DNA of 64,000 bases from Sideroxydans sp. (GCA_013791855.1 VMTA01000023.1:124001-188000); one strand, 5' to 3'; counted from the stretch's first letter, positions 1 to 11,430 are shown. Made by a program: numbers and translations. Notes: generated by a model not told the origin, from the letters alone.

Positions 1-179
1 TAGCTGACCAAGTAGTATTCGCCGCCGGCAGGGGATCGAGTTGGGGAGCCGATCCTGTGCTTGTCCGATAAAAACGCGACGGACAACGCAATGCCATCCT
101 CCAGCACCGACGAGAAACCAGGGCAGCAAGAAGCTGCCCCAGTGGATATTTGACAACGTATTACGGAAGGAAGAGGGTC
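1..179. other. Upstream region of petA, no convincing gene
   Basis: No complete gene is visible. A plus-strand frame is open from base 3 to a TAA at 69-71 and could be the last residues of a gene that starts outside the window, but the peptide is too short to recognise. Bases 121-139 can form a GC-rich hairpin (GGGCAGC, loop AAGAA, GCTGCCC) without a T-run after it. It may be a weak terminator of the upstream gene or a leader structure of petA. No clear promoter was found. Confidence 0.3.
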
Positions 180-809
180 ATGACAGATAACGTGGATCAC
201 AGCAAGCGACGAATGCTGATCGCTGCTACCGCAGCAGTAGGTGGTGTTGCCGCCGCCGGTGCGGGCGCACCGTTCGTATTGAGCTTGCAGCCTAGCGAAC
301 GAGCCAAGGCAGCAGGCGCGCCGGTCGAAGTCGATATCAGCAGCATCGAGCCTGGCTCGATGATCAGCATCGAATGGCAAGGCAAACCGGTGTGGATCGT
401 GCGCCGCACCCAGGAGATGCTGGACTTGCTGCCCAAGCATGACGCAGATCTGGCAGACCCTTCTTCTTCCATTCCGCAGCAACCTGAGTACTGTAATAAT
501 CCGACACGATCTATCAAGCCGGAGGTGCTGGTAGTGCTGGGCGTCTGTACGCATCTGGGTTGCTCGCCGACGTTCCGCCCCGAAGTCGCACCTGCCGACT
601 TGGGCGCGCAATGGGCCGGCGGTTGGTTCTGCCCTTGCCACGGTTCGCGATTCGATCTGGCTGCCCGTGTATTCAAAGGCGTGCCGGCACCGACCAATCT
701 GATCATCCCTCCTCACATGTATCTGAGCGACACGCGCCTGTTGATCGGGGATGACGACAAAAGTAAGCTCAAAGGCGGTCAACCCGCTGATAAGGGGGCT
801 GCAGCATGA
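180..809 (+). CDS. petA: Ubiquinol-cytochrome c reductase, Rieske iron-sulfur subunit
   Basis: This is the [2Fe-2S] subunit of cytochrome bc1, which carries electrons from quinol at the Qo site to cytochrome c1. The 209-residue protein has a twin-arginine-like N-terminus (KRR followed by a hydrophobic Ala/Gly-rich segment, about residues 11-35) that serves as membrane anchor. Cluster box I is C123-T-H125-L-G-C128 and box II is C151-P-C153-H154-G-S, so all ligands and both disulfide cysteines are present. I chose ATG 180 because AGGAAGAGGG lies just upstream; the frame extends further to a TTG at 150 without a good ribosome site. The stop overlaps the petB start (ATGA), which indicates translational coupling. 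Confidence 0.97.
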   Translation: MTDNVDHSKRRMLIAATAAVGGVAAAGAGAPFVLSLQPSERAKAAGAPVEVDISSIEPGSMISIEWQGKPVWIVRRTQEMLDLLPKHDADLADPSSSIPQQPEYCNNPTRSIKPEVLVVLGVCTHLGCSPTFRPEVAPADLGAQWAGGWFCPCHGSRFDLAARVFKGVPAPTNLIIPPHMYLSDTRLLIGDDDKSKLKGGQPADKGAAA

Positions 810-2044
810 TGAATCTTCTGAAAAATCTGATCGGCTGGATCGATGAACGCTTCCCGCTGGTCTCTACCTGGAAGGCGCACCTGTCAGAGTACTACGCGCC
901 CAAGAACTTCAACTTCTGGTATTTCTTCGGCGGCCTGGCGCTGCTGGTGCTGGTCATTCAGATCCTCAGCGGTATCTTCCTGACCATGAACTACAAGCCG
1001 GATGCGTTGTTCGCGTTCGCGTCGGTCGAATACATCATGCGTGATGTGCAGTGGGGCTGGTTGTTGCGTTATATCCACTCCACCGGTGCATCGATGTTCT
1101 TCGTGGTGATCTACCTGCATATGTTCCGCGGTTTGATGTACGGCTCGTATCGCAAGCCGCGCGAGTTACTGTGGATCATCGGCATGATCATTTATCTGGC
1201 GTTGATGGGCGAGGCATTCATGGGCTATCTGTTGCCATGGGGGCAAATGTCCTTCTGGGGCGCGCAAGTGATCGTGAACCTGTTCTCTTCCGTGCCGTTC
1301 ATCGGTCCGGATCTGGCGATCATGATTCGTGGCGACTTCGTGGTGTCCGATATCACGCTGAACCGCTTCTTCGCGCTGCATGTGGTGGCGATCCCGCTGG
1401 TACTGGTGCTGATTATTGTGGCGCACCTGGTGGCATTGCATGAAGTGGGTTCCAACAATCCGGACGGTGTCGAGATCAAGAAGCACAAGGATGCCAATGG
1501 TATACCGCTGGATGGTGTGCCGTTCTTCCCCTACATGGTAGTCAAGGACGGCGTGGCGGCAGTGGCCTTCCTGATGGTGTTCAGTGCGGTGGTGTTTTTC
1601 GCACCGGATATGGGCGGCTACTTCCTGGAGTACAACAACTTCGTGCCAGCCAACCCGATGAAGACCCCCGAGCACATCGCCCCGGTGTGGTACTTCACTC
1701 CCTACTACGCCATCCTGCGCGCTGTGCCGCCGATGTTCGGCTCCCAGTTCCCCGGTGTGGTGGCGATGGGCGTGGCGACTGTGATCTTCTTCGCGTTGCC
1801 ATGGCTGGATCGCGGTCCGGTCAAGTCGATCCGCTATCGCGGCCCGATCTACAAGACCTTCCTGGCGGCTTTCGTGGTGAGCTTCGTCGGTCTGGGCTAT
1901 CTCGGCCTGATGCCGGCAACGGAAACCTACACTCTGATCTCGCGCATCCTGGCGGTGGTGTACTTCGCGTTCTTCTTCCTGATGCCTTGGTATACGAAGA
2001 TCGACGCATGCAAGCCCGAGCCTGATCGTGTGACGTCCAAATAA
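806..2044 (+). CDS. petB: Cytochrome b subunit of the bc1 complex
   Basis: The 412-residue polytopic membrane protein carries haems bL and bH and forms the Qo and Qi sites. In the first haem helix the histidines of IHS and LHM are separated by 13 residues. In the second, the histidines of ALH and VAH are separated by 14, as in beta- and gammaproteobacterial cytochromes b. The Qo motif reads P293-V-W-Y296 rather than PEWY, so the usual glutamate is replaced by valine; I recall this variant as typical of beta/gamma lineages, not as an inactivating change. It overlaps petA by 4 bases and is followed by petC 19 bases downstream, forming petABC. Confidence 0.98.
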   Translation: MMNLLKNLIGWIDERFPLVSTWKAHLSEYYAPKNFNFWYFFGGLALLVLVIQILSGIFLTMNYKPDALFAFASVEYIMRDVQWGWLLRYIHSTGASMFFVVIYLHMFRGLMYGSYRKPRELLWIIGMIIYLALMGEAFMGYLLPWGQMSFWGAQVIVNLFSSVPFIGPDLAIMIRGDFVVSDITLNRFFALHVVAIPLVLVLIIVAHLVALHEVGSNNPDGVEIKKHKDANGIPLDGVPFFPYMVVKDGVAAVAFLMVFSAVVFFAPDMGGYFLEYNNFVPANPMKTPEHIAPVWYFTPYYAILRAVPPMFGSQFPGVVAMGVATVIFFALPWLDRGPVKSIRYRGPIYKTFLAAFVVSFVGLGYLGLMPATETYTLISRILAVVYFAFFFLMPWYTKIDACKPEPDRVTSK

Positions 2045-2063
2045 TTGAGAGGGGTTCGTTGAA

Positions 2064-2771
2064 ATGAAAGCAATCAAGAGAGTAATCGTATGGGCGATGC
2101 TGGCCTGCATGCCGGTGTTTGCTCATGCCAGCGAAGGCGGCGTGCATCTGGATAAGGCGCCGGTGAATCTGCAGGATCAGGCCTCGCTGCAACGCGGAGC
2201 CAAATTGTTCACTTCGCGTTGTCTGGCCTGTCACTCGGCATCTGCCATGCGCTACAACCGCCTGAATGACATCGGCATGTCAGATGATCAGATCAGGGCG
2301 GAGCTGGAGCTGCCGGAAGACGTCAAGGTGGGTTCGACCATGCAGGCCGCGATGGACTCCAACTCAGCCAAGATGGCCTATGGCGTGGCGCCCCCCGACT
2401 TGAGCGTGATCGCCCGTTCGCGCAGTGCAGATTGGCTGTATACCTACATGCGCACGTTCTATGCCGATCCGAGCAAGGCCAGCGGCTGGAACAACAAGGC
2501 GTTCCCGAGCGTTGCCATGCCTTTCGTGCTGGCGGACATGCAGGGTGAACAAGCCATGGAAGACGGACATCTGGTGCTGAAAACGCCGGGTTCCATGTCC
2601 GTCGCCGAGTACGACGCAGCCATTACGGATCTGACCAACTATCTGGTGTTCATGAGCGAACCGGCCATACTGGTCCGTCATCAGATCGGCTGGATCGTGC
2701 TGATCTTCCTGTCTATCCTGCTGGTCCTGATGTACGCCCTGAAGAAGGAGATCTGGAAGGATATTCACTGA
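2064..2771 (+). CDS. petC: Cytochrome c1 of the bc1 complex
   Basis: The 235-residue protein passes electrons from the Rieske centre to soluble cytochrome c in the periplasm. It has a cleavable signal peptide (residues 1-22, ending AHA), one haem c site C53-L-A-C56-H57, a likely methionine sixth ligand in the AMPFVL segment, and a C-terminal membrane anchor (about residues 206-228) followed by positive charges. GAGAGGGG precedes the ATG. It is the last gene of petABC; a hairpin terminator lies 60 bases after the stop. Confidence 0.97.
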   Translation: MKAIKRVIVWAMLACMPVFAHASEGGVHLDKAPVNLQDQASLQRGAKLFTSRCLACHSASAMRYNRLNDIGMSDDQIRAELELPEDVKVGSTMQAAMDSNSAKMAYGVAPPDLSVIARSRSADWLYTYMRTFYADPSKASGWNNKAFPSVAMPFVLADMQGEQAMEDGHLVLKTPGSMSVAEYDAAITDLTNYLVFMSEPAILVRHQIGWIVLIFLSILLVLMYALKKEIWKDIH

Positions 2772-2832
2772 GGAGATTGAATTCGGGGTGCGGTTTGTGT
2801 TAGTTTCCGCCCCCGTTGCAGTCTGCGCCGAG

Positions 2833-2865
2833 ATGGCGGGGCAAATGCTCCGCCATTTGGTTTTT
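2833..2865 (+). terminator. Rho-independent terminator after petABC
   Basis: A 10-bp stem (2833-2842 with 2847-2856, one G-T pair, loop AAAT) is followed by TTGGTTTTT. It separates petABC from sspA. Confidence 0.7.
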
Positions 2866-2896
2866 AACGCTACATATTGTTTTTAGGTGGTTTTTT

Positions 2897-3496
2897 ATGA
2901 TGACACTTTACTCGGGTACAACCGACCCCTATAGCCATCGTTGCCGTTTCGTGCTGTTCGAAAAAGGCATGGACTTCGAGGTGATCGATGTGGATGTATT
3001 CAACATGCCGGAAGATCTGGCTGTGATGAATCCGTACAACAAGGTGCCGGTGCTGGTTGAACGCGATCTCATCCTGTACGAGGCCAACATCATCAACGAA
3101 TATATCGACGAGCGATTCCCGCATCCGCAGTTGATGCCGCCCGATCCTGTGATGCGCGCACGCGCTCGCCTGTTCCTGCATCGCTTCGAGCAGGAATTGT
3201 TCTGTCACATCGAAGGTCTGGAAAGCAGCAACGCCAAAGTACAAGAGAAGGCGCGTGCGGCAGTGCAGGCCAATTTGACCCAGATCGCACCGATCTTCGC
3301 CAAGCAGAAGTTCATGCTGGGTGACGAATTCTCCATGCTGGATGTGGCGATCGCACCGTTGTTGTGGCGTCTTGAGCACTATGGCATCCACCTCGACAAG
3401 GATGCCACGCCGATGATGAAGTACGCCGAGCGTTTGTTCTCGCGCCAAGGTTTCATCGAAGCATTGACGCCAGCCGAAAAGGCCATGCGCAAGTAA
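2897..3496 (+). CDS. sspA: Stringent starvation protein A (GST-fold RNA polymerase-associated protein)
   Basis: The 199-residue protein has a glutathione S-transferase fold: an N-terminal thioredoxin-like half (MTLYSGTTDPYSHRCRFVL, then NPYNKVPVL) and a C-terminal helical half. SspA binds RNA polymerase under starvation and acid stress in enterobacteria and is not expected to be catalytic. The frame is open further upstream to 2816, but that part lies across the petC terminator. ATG 2897 has AGGTGG six bases upstream and gives the family N-terminus. ATG 2900 is an equally possible start. sspB follows after 5 bases. Confidence 0.93.
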   Translation: MMTLYSGTTDPYSHRCRFVLFEKGMDFEVIDVDVFNMPEDLAVMNPYNKVPVLVERDLILYEANIINEYIDERFPHPQLMPPDPVMRARARLFLHRFEQELFCHIEGLESSNAKVQEKARAAVQANLTQIAPIFAKQKFMLGDEFSMLDVAIAPLLWRLEHYGIHLDKDATPMMKYAERLFSRQGFIEALTPAEKAMRK

Positions 3497-3501
3497 TCGC
3501 C

Positions 3502-3900
3502 GTGATAGACGAGCCGTCCACCAAGCCCTATCTGATCCGCGCCATCTACGAATGGTGTGCGGATGCCGGATATACCCCATATCTGGCGGTGCAGGTGGAC
3601 GAATACACGCAAGTGCCGGCTGGCTACGTTAAGGATGGACAGATTGTCCTGAATGTCGGCGGGGATGCGGTGAAGAACCTTCAGCTCGGCAACGAGGATA
3701 TCAGCTGCAATGGTCGTTTCGGCGGTGTCGCCCACCAATTAATGATCCCTGTTGCGGCTGTCATCGGTATCTTTGCCAAGGAGACCGGGCAGGGGCTGGT
3801 ATTTCAGGCGGGCGAATCTGCTCCTGCGTCATCGTCAGAGCCGCCGGAGGAGCCGCCTCCCGCCACCACTGGCAGGCCGCAGCTCAAGGTGGTCAAATAA
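3502..3900 (+). CDS. sspB: ClpXP protease specificity-enhancing factor
   Basis: SspB is the adaptor that delivers ssrA-tagged and other substrates to ClpXP. The 132-residue product has the folded substrate-binding domain at about residues 1-105, then an acidic, Pro/Ser-rich flexible linker. It ends in PQLKVVK, the ClpX-binding tail of SspB proteins, so the adaptor looks fully functional. The start is GTG 3502, since the next in-frame methionine lies well inside the conserved domain. It is co-transcribed with sspA and followed directly by a strong hairpin terminator. Confidence 0.95.
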   Translation: MIDEPSTKPYLIRAIYEWCADAGYTPYLAVQVDEYTQVPAGYVKDGQIVLNVGGDAVKNLQLGNEDISCNGRFGGVAHQLMIPVAAVIGIFAKETGQGLVFQAGESAPASSSEPPEEPPPATTGRPQLKVVK

Positions 3901-3903
3901 AAA

Positions 3904-3928
3904 AGCCCGGCAATCGCCGGGCTTTTTT
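3904..3928. terminator. Bidirectional terminator between sspB and rpoH
   Basis: The stem AGCCCGGC/GCCGGGCT with loop AATC is followed by a T-run on the plus strand and preceded by an A-run, so it can terminate sspAB and the convergent rpoH transcript. Confidence 0.9.
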
Positions 3929-3945
3929 CTGCAGAAGACGCTCGT

Positions 3946-4803
<858 letters not shown>

Positions 4804-4824
4804 GGTCTTTCCTCCTTAGCGATA

Positions 4825-4854
4825 ATTCTAGCACTCTTGCTAAGAGAGTGCCAA
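4825..4854 (-). promoter_or_regulatory. Sigma-70-type promoter of rpoH
   Basis: On the minus strand TTGGCA (4854-4849) and TAGAAT (4830-4825) are separated by 18 bases and resemble the -35 and -10 hexamers at five of six positions each. The expected start point is about 15 bases before the rpoH ATG. Confidence 0.6.
4828..4854 (-). promoter_or_regulatory. CIRCE-like HrcA operator overlapping the rpoH promoter
   Basis: On the minus strand the half-sites TTGGCACTC and GAGTGCTAG flank exactly 9 bases. The CIRCE consensus is TTAGCACTC-N9-GAGTGCTAA, so 16 of 18 half-site positions match and the inner hexamers GCACTC/GAGTGC are perfect. The site covers both promoter hexamers, as expected for a repressor that blocks RNA polymerase. 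hrcA itself is not in the window. Confidence 0.75.
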
Positions 4855-4867
4855 AGTGGAATTTAGT

Positions 4868-5773
4868 TCAACGGGGCTCGATCTGCCACAGATGTTGCGA
4901 GACGGAGAACCAGGCACCCAACCAGCCCAGATAGCCGGAAAAGGCGAACAAGGCAAGGCTATCCGGCAAGGTGAGCGGATGTAACTGGAAATCGCTGGCA
5001 TACAGCTGGGTGAGGTTCGCCAGACTGCCGTTCAATAACCACAGGCTGGCGGAGACCAGCAGCCAAGCCACGACGCCTCCGGTCAGTCCTTGTAGCAAGC
5101 CAAAATACAGAAAGGGGCGGCGGATGAAGCTGTCGCTGGCGCCGATCAGTTTGGTCACTTCGATCTCGTCGCGCCGGGTCAGGATCTGCAAGCGTATGGT
5201 ATTGAATGTGATGGCGATCAGCGCCAGGCTCAAAGTGGTGGCGAGGATGGCGGTGGCCAATCGGCCTAGATCCAGCAAGGCATCGAGTTTCTTTATCCAT
5301 GCCGAGTCCAGCTGTACATGATCGAACTGCTTCCAAGACTGTAACTCCTGATACAGCGCTTCCATAGCCTTGGTGTCAGTTACCTTGGGATAGATGATGA
5401 AAGTATCCGGCAGCGGGTTGTGAGGCAGGTCGCCAATCATGTCCGATACGCCGGTACTTTGCTGCAATTGCTGCAGTGCTGCATCACGCGAGACGAATTC
5501 AACTTTGGCGATGCGCGCATCACTTTCCAGCTTTCCCTTTAGGGCACTTAGCTCGGAGTCACGCTTGCCTGCATCCAGAAATGCGCTGATCTGGGGCGCA
5601 TCAGCTACGGTGGAGGCAAGTTGTTGCACACTTTTCAACAGCACATAGGCGCCGACCGGCAAACTCAGTGCGATGCCGATGATGGTCATGTTGAGAAGCG
5701 ACGCGGCGGGTGTCAGCCACAGTCGTTGCAAGGTGGCATGCAGTACATGAAGGTGTTCACGCAGTGTCTTCAT
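4868..5773 (-). CDS. ftsX: Cell division ABC transporter-like membrane protein FtsX
   Basis: The 301-residue membrane partner of FtsE transmits division-site ATPase activity to periplasmic peptidoglycan hydrolases through amidase activators. It shows a first membrane segment (about residues 25-50), a periplasmic domain (about 50-165) and three more C-terminal membrane segments in FtsX/MacB-like arrangement. Its start overlaps the ftsE stop by 4 bases. It is the last gene of ftsY-ftsE-ftsX, with rpoH next downstream as in many proteobacteria. Confidence 0.95.
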   Translation of the reverse strand: MKTLREHLHVLHATLQRLWLTPAASLLNMTIIGIALSLPVGAYVLLKSVQQLASTVADAPQISAFLDAGKRDSELSALKGKLESDARIAKVEFVSRDAALQQLQQSTGVSDMIGDLPHNPLPDTFIIYPKVTDTKAMEALYQELQSWKQFDHVQLDSAWIKKLDALLDLGRLATAILATTLSLALIAITFNTIRLQILTRRDEIEVTKLIGASDSFIRRPFLYFGLLQGLTGGVVAWLLVSASLWLLNGSLANLTQLYASDFQLHPLTLPDSLALFAFSGYLGWLGAWFSVSQHLWQIEPR

Positions 5774-6435
5774 GCGTTCGCCCCTTGTTGCAGCACGCCA
5801 TGATCGAGATGCAGCGCTCTGGCCGGGAAGCGTTGCAGGACACTCTGGTCGTGGGTGGAGATCAGCAGTGTCACACCCACTTGATGGAACGATTTGAAAA
5901 TGTTCAATATCTCGCTGGAATATTCCGCATCGAGATTGCCGGTCGGCTCATCCGCCAGCAGGATATCGGGCCGGCTGACGATGGCGCGCGCGATGCACAA
6001 GCGCTGTTGCTCGCCGCCGGAAAGTGCGATCGGGTTGGCTTTCTCGCGCGTGAGCAGGCCGACCTTGTCCAGCGCCGCACGCACGCGCTTGGCGGCCTCG
6101 CGGTGGTCGAAGCTGCTGATCTGCAAAGGCAGGAGCACATTGTCGAAGGCGTTGCGATCGAACAGCAGTTTGTGGTCCTGGAAGATCAGGCCGATGTTGC
6201 GGCGCAAGGCCGGGATCGCTTCGCGTTTGATGGCGCGGATATTCTGGCCGTTAATCAGCACGCTGCCGCTGGTGGGGCGTTCGATGGCGGCGACCAGCTT
6301 CAACAAGGTACTTTTACCGGCACCGGAATGACCGGTGAGATACACCATCTCGCCTTTTGCGATGTCGAAACTCACGTCCTGCAAGGCCTCGTGTCCGCCG
6401 GGGTAGCGTTTGTAGACCTGGCCGAAACGGATCAT
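5770..6435 (-). CDS. ftsE: Cell division ATP-binding protein FtsE
   Basis: The 221-residue cytoplasmic ABC ATPase forms a complex with FtsX. Walker A is GHSGAGKST (residues 35-43), the ABC signature is LSGGEQQR, and Walker B is [12 protein letters not shown] followed by the H-loop STHD. All catalytic motifs are intact. The start overlaps the ftsY stop by 4 bases and the stop overlaps the ftsX start by 4, giving tight coupling of the three genes. Confidence 0.97.
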   Translation of the reverse strand: MIRFGQVYKRYPGGHEALQDVSFDIAKGEMVYLTGHSGAGKSTLLKLVAAIERPTSGSVLINGQNIRAIKREAIPALRRNIGLIFQDHKLLFDRNAFDNVLLPLQISSFDHREAAKRVRAALDKVGLLTREKANPIALSGGEQQRLCIARAIVSRPDILLADEPTGNLDAEYSSEILNIFKSFHQVGVTLLISTHDQSVLQRFPARALHLDHGVLQQGANA

Positions 6436-7385
6436 CGCTCGATATCCAGCAGGGCGGCGATAAAGTCTTCCGCGTTGAACGGCTTGAGATCGTCCAGACC
6501 TTCGCCTATACCGATGAAGCGCACGGGGATGGGGTGGGCGCGGGCGATGGCGGCGATGACACCGCCCTTGGCCGTGCCGTCCAGCTTGGTAAGCACCAGC
6601 CCGCTGACATCCAGTGCATCGCCGAAAGCCTTCACCTGCGACAGGGCGTTCTGGCCGGTGTTGGCATCCAGCACCAGCAGTACCTCGTGCGGCGCGCCGG
6701 GCAGTGCCTTGTCAATCACGCGCTTCACTTTCTTGATCTCTTCCATCAGGTGCGCCTGCGTCGCAAGACGTCCGGCCGTATCCGCCAGCACCACATCGAT
6801 GTCGCGAGCTTGTGCGGCCTGTACTGCGTCGTAGATCACGGCGGCGGCGTCGCCGCTCTGTTGTGTGATGACGGTCACATCGTTTCGCTTGCCCCATTCC
6901 ATCAGTTGCTCGCGCGCCGCGGCGCGGAAGGTGTCGCCTGCGGCGAGCAGCACTGACTTGCCCTGAGTCTGGAAATATTTGGCCAGCTTGCCGATGGAGG
7001 TGGTCTTGCCGGCGCCGTTGACGCCGCACAGCATGATGACGAAGGGTTTGTTCGTCGTGACGTCCAGCTGCTTGGCCAGCGGCTGCAGCAACTTCAGTAG
7101 CGCATGCGCCAATGCCTCTTTCAGCTGGCTCGCCTCGGTCAAGCGCTGTTCCTTCACTTGGCGGCGCACATCGGCGAGCAGGGTCTGCGTAGCTTCCATG
7201 CCCACATCGGCAGTGATGAGCAGGGTCTCCAGCTCTTCATAGAGTTCGTCGTCGATGCGTGCGCCGGGAACCAGCAGCGCGGTCAGCTGTCCACCGGTCC
7301 GCGCCAAACCATCGCGCAAGCGCTTGGCCCAGCCGCTATCGCTAGACTTGTTGTCAGGGCTTTGTTTTTTCAGAAAACTGAACAT
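6432..7385 (-). CDS. ftsY: Signal recognition particle receptor FtsY
   Basis: This is the membrane-associated SRP GTPase receptor that docks ribosome/SRP complexes at the translocon. The 317-residue form has a short N-terminus with no long acidic A domain, then the four-helix N domain and the G domain with G1 GVNGAGKTT (residues 121-129), DTAGR and TKLDG. Its RNA partner gene ffs is in the window at 19621-19716. The gene is divergent from the M16 peptidase operon, with 67 bases between the starts. Confidence 0.96.
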   Translation of the reverse strand: MFSFLKKQSPDNKSSDSGWAKRLRDGLARTGGQLTALLVPGARIDDELYEELETLLITADVGMEATQTLLADVRRQVKEQRLTEASQLKEALAHALLKLLQPLAKQLDVTTNKPFVIMLCGVNGAGKTTSIGKLAKYFQTQGKSVLLAAGDTFRAAAREQLMEWGKRNDVTVITQQSGDAAAVIYDAVQAAQARDIDVVLADTAGRLATQAHLMEEIKKVKRVIDKALPGAPHEVLLVLDANTGQNALSQVKAFGDALDVSGLVLTKLDGTAKGGVIAAIARAHPIPVRFIGIGEGLDDLKPFNAEDFIAALLDIER

Positions 7386-7452
7386 GGGCTGGGAAAGGTT
7401 TGGAGGAATGTCGCATAATGCGCCCGCATTTTAACGTTTCAGGACGAATTAC

Positions 7453-8805
7453 ATGAGATTTTATGCATTCTGTTTGGGTTTGCTCATAGCTATTGGCGCG
7501 CAAGCCGAGGTGTTCGAGCAGACACTATCCAACGGACTGAAGGTCATCGTGAAAGAAGATCGCCGCGCACCGGTGGTCGTGCAGCAGATCTGGTATCGCG
7601 CTGGCAGCATGGACGAGATGACCGGCGTGACCGGCGTGGCGCATGTGCTGGAACACATGATGTTCAAAGGCACCAAGGAAGTCCCCGTCGGTGAGTTCTC
7701 GCGCCGTATCGCTGCGGCCGGTGGTCGTGAGAACGCGTTCACCAGCTACGATTACACCGCCTATTTCCAGCAACTGCACAAATCGCAACTGGAATTGGCG
7801 ATGAAGCTGGAAGCCGATCGCATGCACAACCTGAGGCTGAGCGATGAGGAGTTCGCCAAAGAGATCCGCGTGGTGATGGAAGAACGCCGCTGGCGCACCG
7901 ATGACGATGCGCGTGCCTTGCTGGATGAGCGCTTGATGGCGACCGCCTATCAGGAACATCCCTACCGTAATCCCATCGTCGGCTGGATGAACGATTTGAA
8001 GAACATGACGGCGGACGATGCGCGCCTCTGGTACCAGACTTGGTATGCCCCCAACAATGCAACACTGGTGATCGCCGGTGATGTCGATGCGAAGCAGGTG
8101 TTCGCTTTGGCAAGGAAATACTATGGACGTATCCACGTCGGCAAGCTGCCACTCCGCAAACCCTATGAAGAACCGGCCCAGCTTGGCATCAAGCGTATCG
8201 TGGTGAAGGCGCCGGCCGAGTTGCCGCATCTGGTCATGGCCTGGCATGCACCCACCCTGCGTGATGTGGACAAAGACTGGCAGCCCTACGCGCTGTCAGT
8301 ATTGGCAGGGGTGCTTGACGGCAACGATTCGGCACGTTTGAACAAGTCTTTGGTGCGCGAACGACAAGTGGCGACCAGCATCGGAGCCGGTTATGCCAAT
8401 ACCTCGCGCGGCCCGACCATGTTCTCACTGGAAGCGACCCCTGCAGCAGGCACATCGGTGGAGGCGCTGGAGGTGGCGATACGCGAACAACTGCAAATGA
8501 TCGTGCGCGACGGCGTGAGCGAGGAAGAGTTGCGCCGCGTGCGCGCCCAAGTCACGGCGGCCGAAGTGTATAAACTCGATTCCCTGTTCTATCAGGCGAT
8601 GCAGATCGGGCAGATAGAGAGTATCGGCCTGTCACAGCATGACCTGCCGGTGATACTGAAGAAACTGCAAGCCGTGACGGCGGCTCAAGTGCAGGCGGTG
8701 GCGCGCGATATTCTGCGCGACGACCAGTTGACTGTCGCGGTGCTCGATCCGCAACCGCTTGCAGCTGAAAAGCCGCAACAGGGAGGGCATGCTCATGCGC
8801 ACTAA
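7453..8805 (+). CDS. Secreted zinc peptidase of family M16 (catalytic partner)
   Basis: The 450-residue protein has a signal peptide (residues 1-18), so it should act in the periplasm. The inverted zinc motif is H64-V-L-E67-H68, with the third ligand probably E143 or E144 in VVMEERR. Two M16 domains are present. It is followed by an M16 gene that lacks the zinc motif, so the two probably form a heterodimer as in paired bacterial M16 proteases. It ends with a His-rich tail (GGHAHAH). The specific substrate is not known from the sequence. Confidence 0.92.
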   Translation: MRFYAFCLGLLIAIGAQAEVFEQTLSNGLKVIVKEDRRAPVVVQQIWYRAGSMDEMTGVTGVAHVLEHMMFKGTKEVPVGEFSRRIAAAGGRENAFTSYDYTAYFQQLHKSQLELAMKLEADRMHNLRLSDEEFAKEIRVVMEERRWRTDDDARALLDERLMATAYQEHPYRNPIVGWMNDLKNMTADDARLWYQTWYAPNNATLVIAGDVDAKQVFALARKYYGRIHVGKLPLRKPYEEPAQLGIKRIVVKAPAELPHLVMAWHAPTLRDVDKDWQPYALSVLAGVLDGNDSARLNKSLVRERQVATSIGAGYANTSRGPTMFSLEATPAAGTSVEALEVAIREQLQMIVRDGVSEEELRRVRAQVTAAEVYKLDSLFYQAMQIGQIESIGLSQHDLPVILKKLQAVTAAQVQAVARDILRDDQLTVAVLDPQPLAAEKPQQGGHAHAH

Positions 8806-10098
8806 ACTGATCCCGTTTGTATTGTTGTGCGGATTCGCCGCTGGGGCGTTCGCAACGCCACAGATACAACACTGGCAAGCAGCTAGCGGCGCACGTGTCT
8901 ATTTCGTGCAAGACCATAACCTGCCCATGCTGGATGTGGCGGTCAGTTTTCCCGCCGGCAGCGCTTACGATCAAGCAGGCAATAAGGGCGTGGCAGGACT
9001 GACTCACGGCCTGCTCGATCTGGGCGTGCAAGGCATGAACGAAGACGACATCGCGCGCAAGCTGGCTGATGTTGGCGCGCGCGTCGGCAGCAGTTTCGAT
9101 GCGGATCGTTCCGCCGTGACCTTGCGTACCCTGAGCAGCCCGGCTGAGCGTGAGGTGGCACTGGACATCCTGGCTCGCGTGCTGCAACAGCCTTTGTTCC
9201 CGCAAGAAGTGTTGGCACGCGAAAAGACGCGCCTGATCGCATCACTGCGTGAAGCAGAGACCAAGCCGGAGTTCTTGTCCGAGAAGGCATTCGGTAAAGC
9301 TGTATTTGGCACGCACCCATACGGCTGGCAGGCTGAAGTGGCGGACATCGAAAAGGTGGGGCGTGCCGACTTGCTCGAATTCTTCCGTGCGCACTATGGT
9401 GCCAGGGATGCGGTGGTCGCCTTGATGGGCGATGTCACGCGGCAACAGGCGGAAGCCATCGCGCAACAATTGACCGCAGCATTGCCGCAGAGCGAAAGTG
9501 TCGCGCCTTTGCCTGCTGTAGCCAGCCTTGGCGGCTCCAGCGAACAGCGTATCCCGCATCCCGCCAGCCAAAGTCATATTCTGATCGGCGCGCCTGGGAT
9601 CGCGCGCAACGATCCGGATTATTTCCCCTTGTATGTCGGCAATTACATCCTGGGCGGCGGCGGTTTCGTCTCGCGTCTGATGAATGAAGTCCGCGAGAAG
9701 CGCGGTATGGCCTACAGCGTCTACAGTTATTTTATGCCCATGCAGCAACCGGGCGCGTTCCAGATCGGTTTGCAGACCAAGAACGAGCAAGTGGAAGAGG
9801 CTTTGCAGGTGGTGCGCACGACCGTGCGCGATTTCGTGGCAAAGGGGGTGACCGAAGTCGAGCTGCACGCCGCCAAACAGAACATCATCGGTGGCTTCCC
9901 GCTGCGCATCGACAGCAATCGCAAGATCCTGGAATATCTGAGCGTGATCGGTTTCTACAATCTGCCGCTCACTTATCTGGATGACTTCCAGGCGCGTGTC
10001 GAGCAGGTGAATGTGCGGACGGTCAACGATGCTTTCCGTCGTCGTATCGATCCGGACGCCATGGCGACGGTGATCGTCGGCGGACAGGGAGTTGCAAA

Positions 10099-10102
<4 letters not shown>
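8795..10102 (+). CDS. Secreted M16-family protein lacking the zinc motif (regulatory partner)
   Basis: The 435-residue protein has a signal peptide (MRTKLIPFVLL..., cleavage near residue 20). The position of HxxEH reads LTHGLLDLG, so zinc binding is lost, but the substrate-contacting Arg/Tyr region (REKRGMAYSVYSYF) is kept. This is the usual split of roles in paired M16 proteins. ATG 8795 has GGGAGGG at the right spacing; ATG 8789 is too close to it. It overlaps the preceding gene by 11 bases. Its TAA stop lies inside the apparent ATA start of rsmD. Confidence 0.9.
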
Positions 10103-11378
<1,276 letters not shown>

Positions 11379-11403
11379 TCGGCTTGTAGTCAGCGGTAAT
11401 GAC

Positions 11404-11430
11404 CGGGCTGCCAAACTGGCAGCCCGTTTT
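11404..11430 (+). terminator. Rho-independent terminator after the ferredoxin gene
   Basis: The stem CGGGCTGCCA/TGGCAGCCCG (11404-11413 with 11417-11426) is followed by TTTT. It closes the M16-rsmD-coaD-ferredoxin run. Confidence 0.85.

Noticed and set aside
2816-2896. Upstream extension of sspA
   Set aside because: The added residues overlap the petABC terminator and do not resemble SspA proteins.
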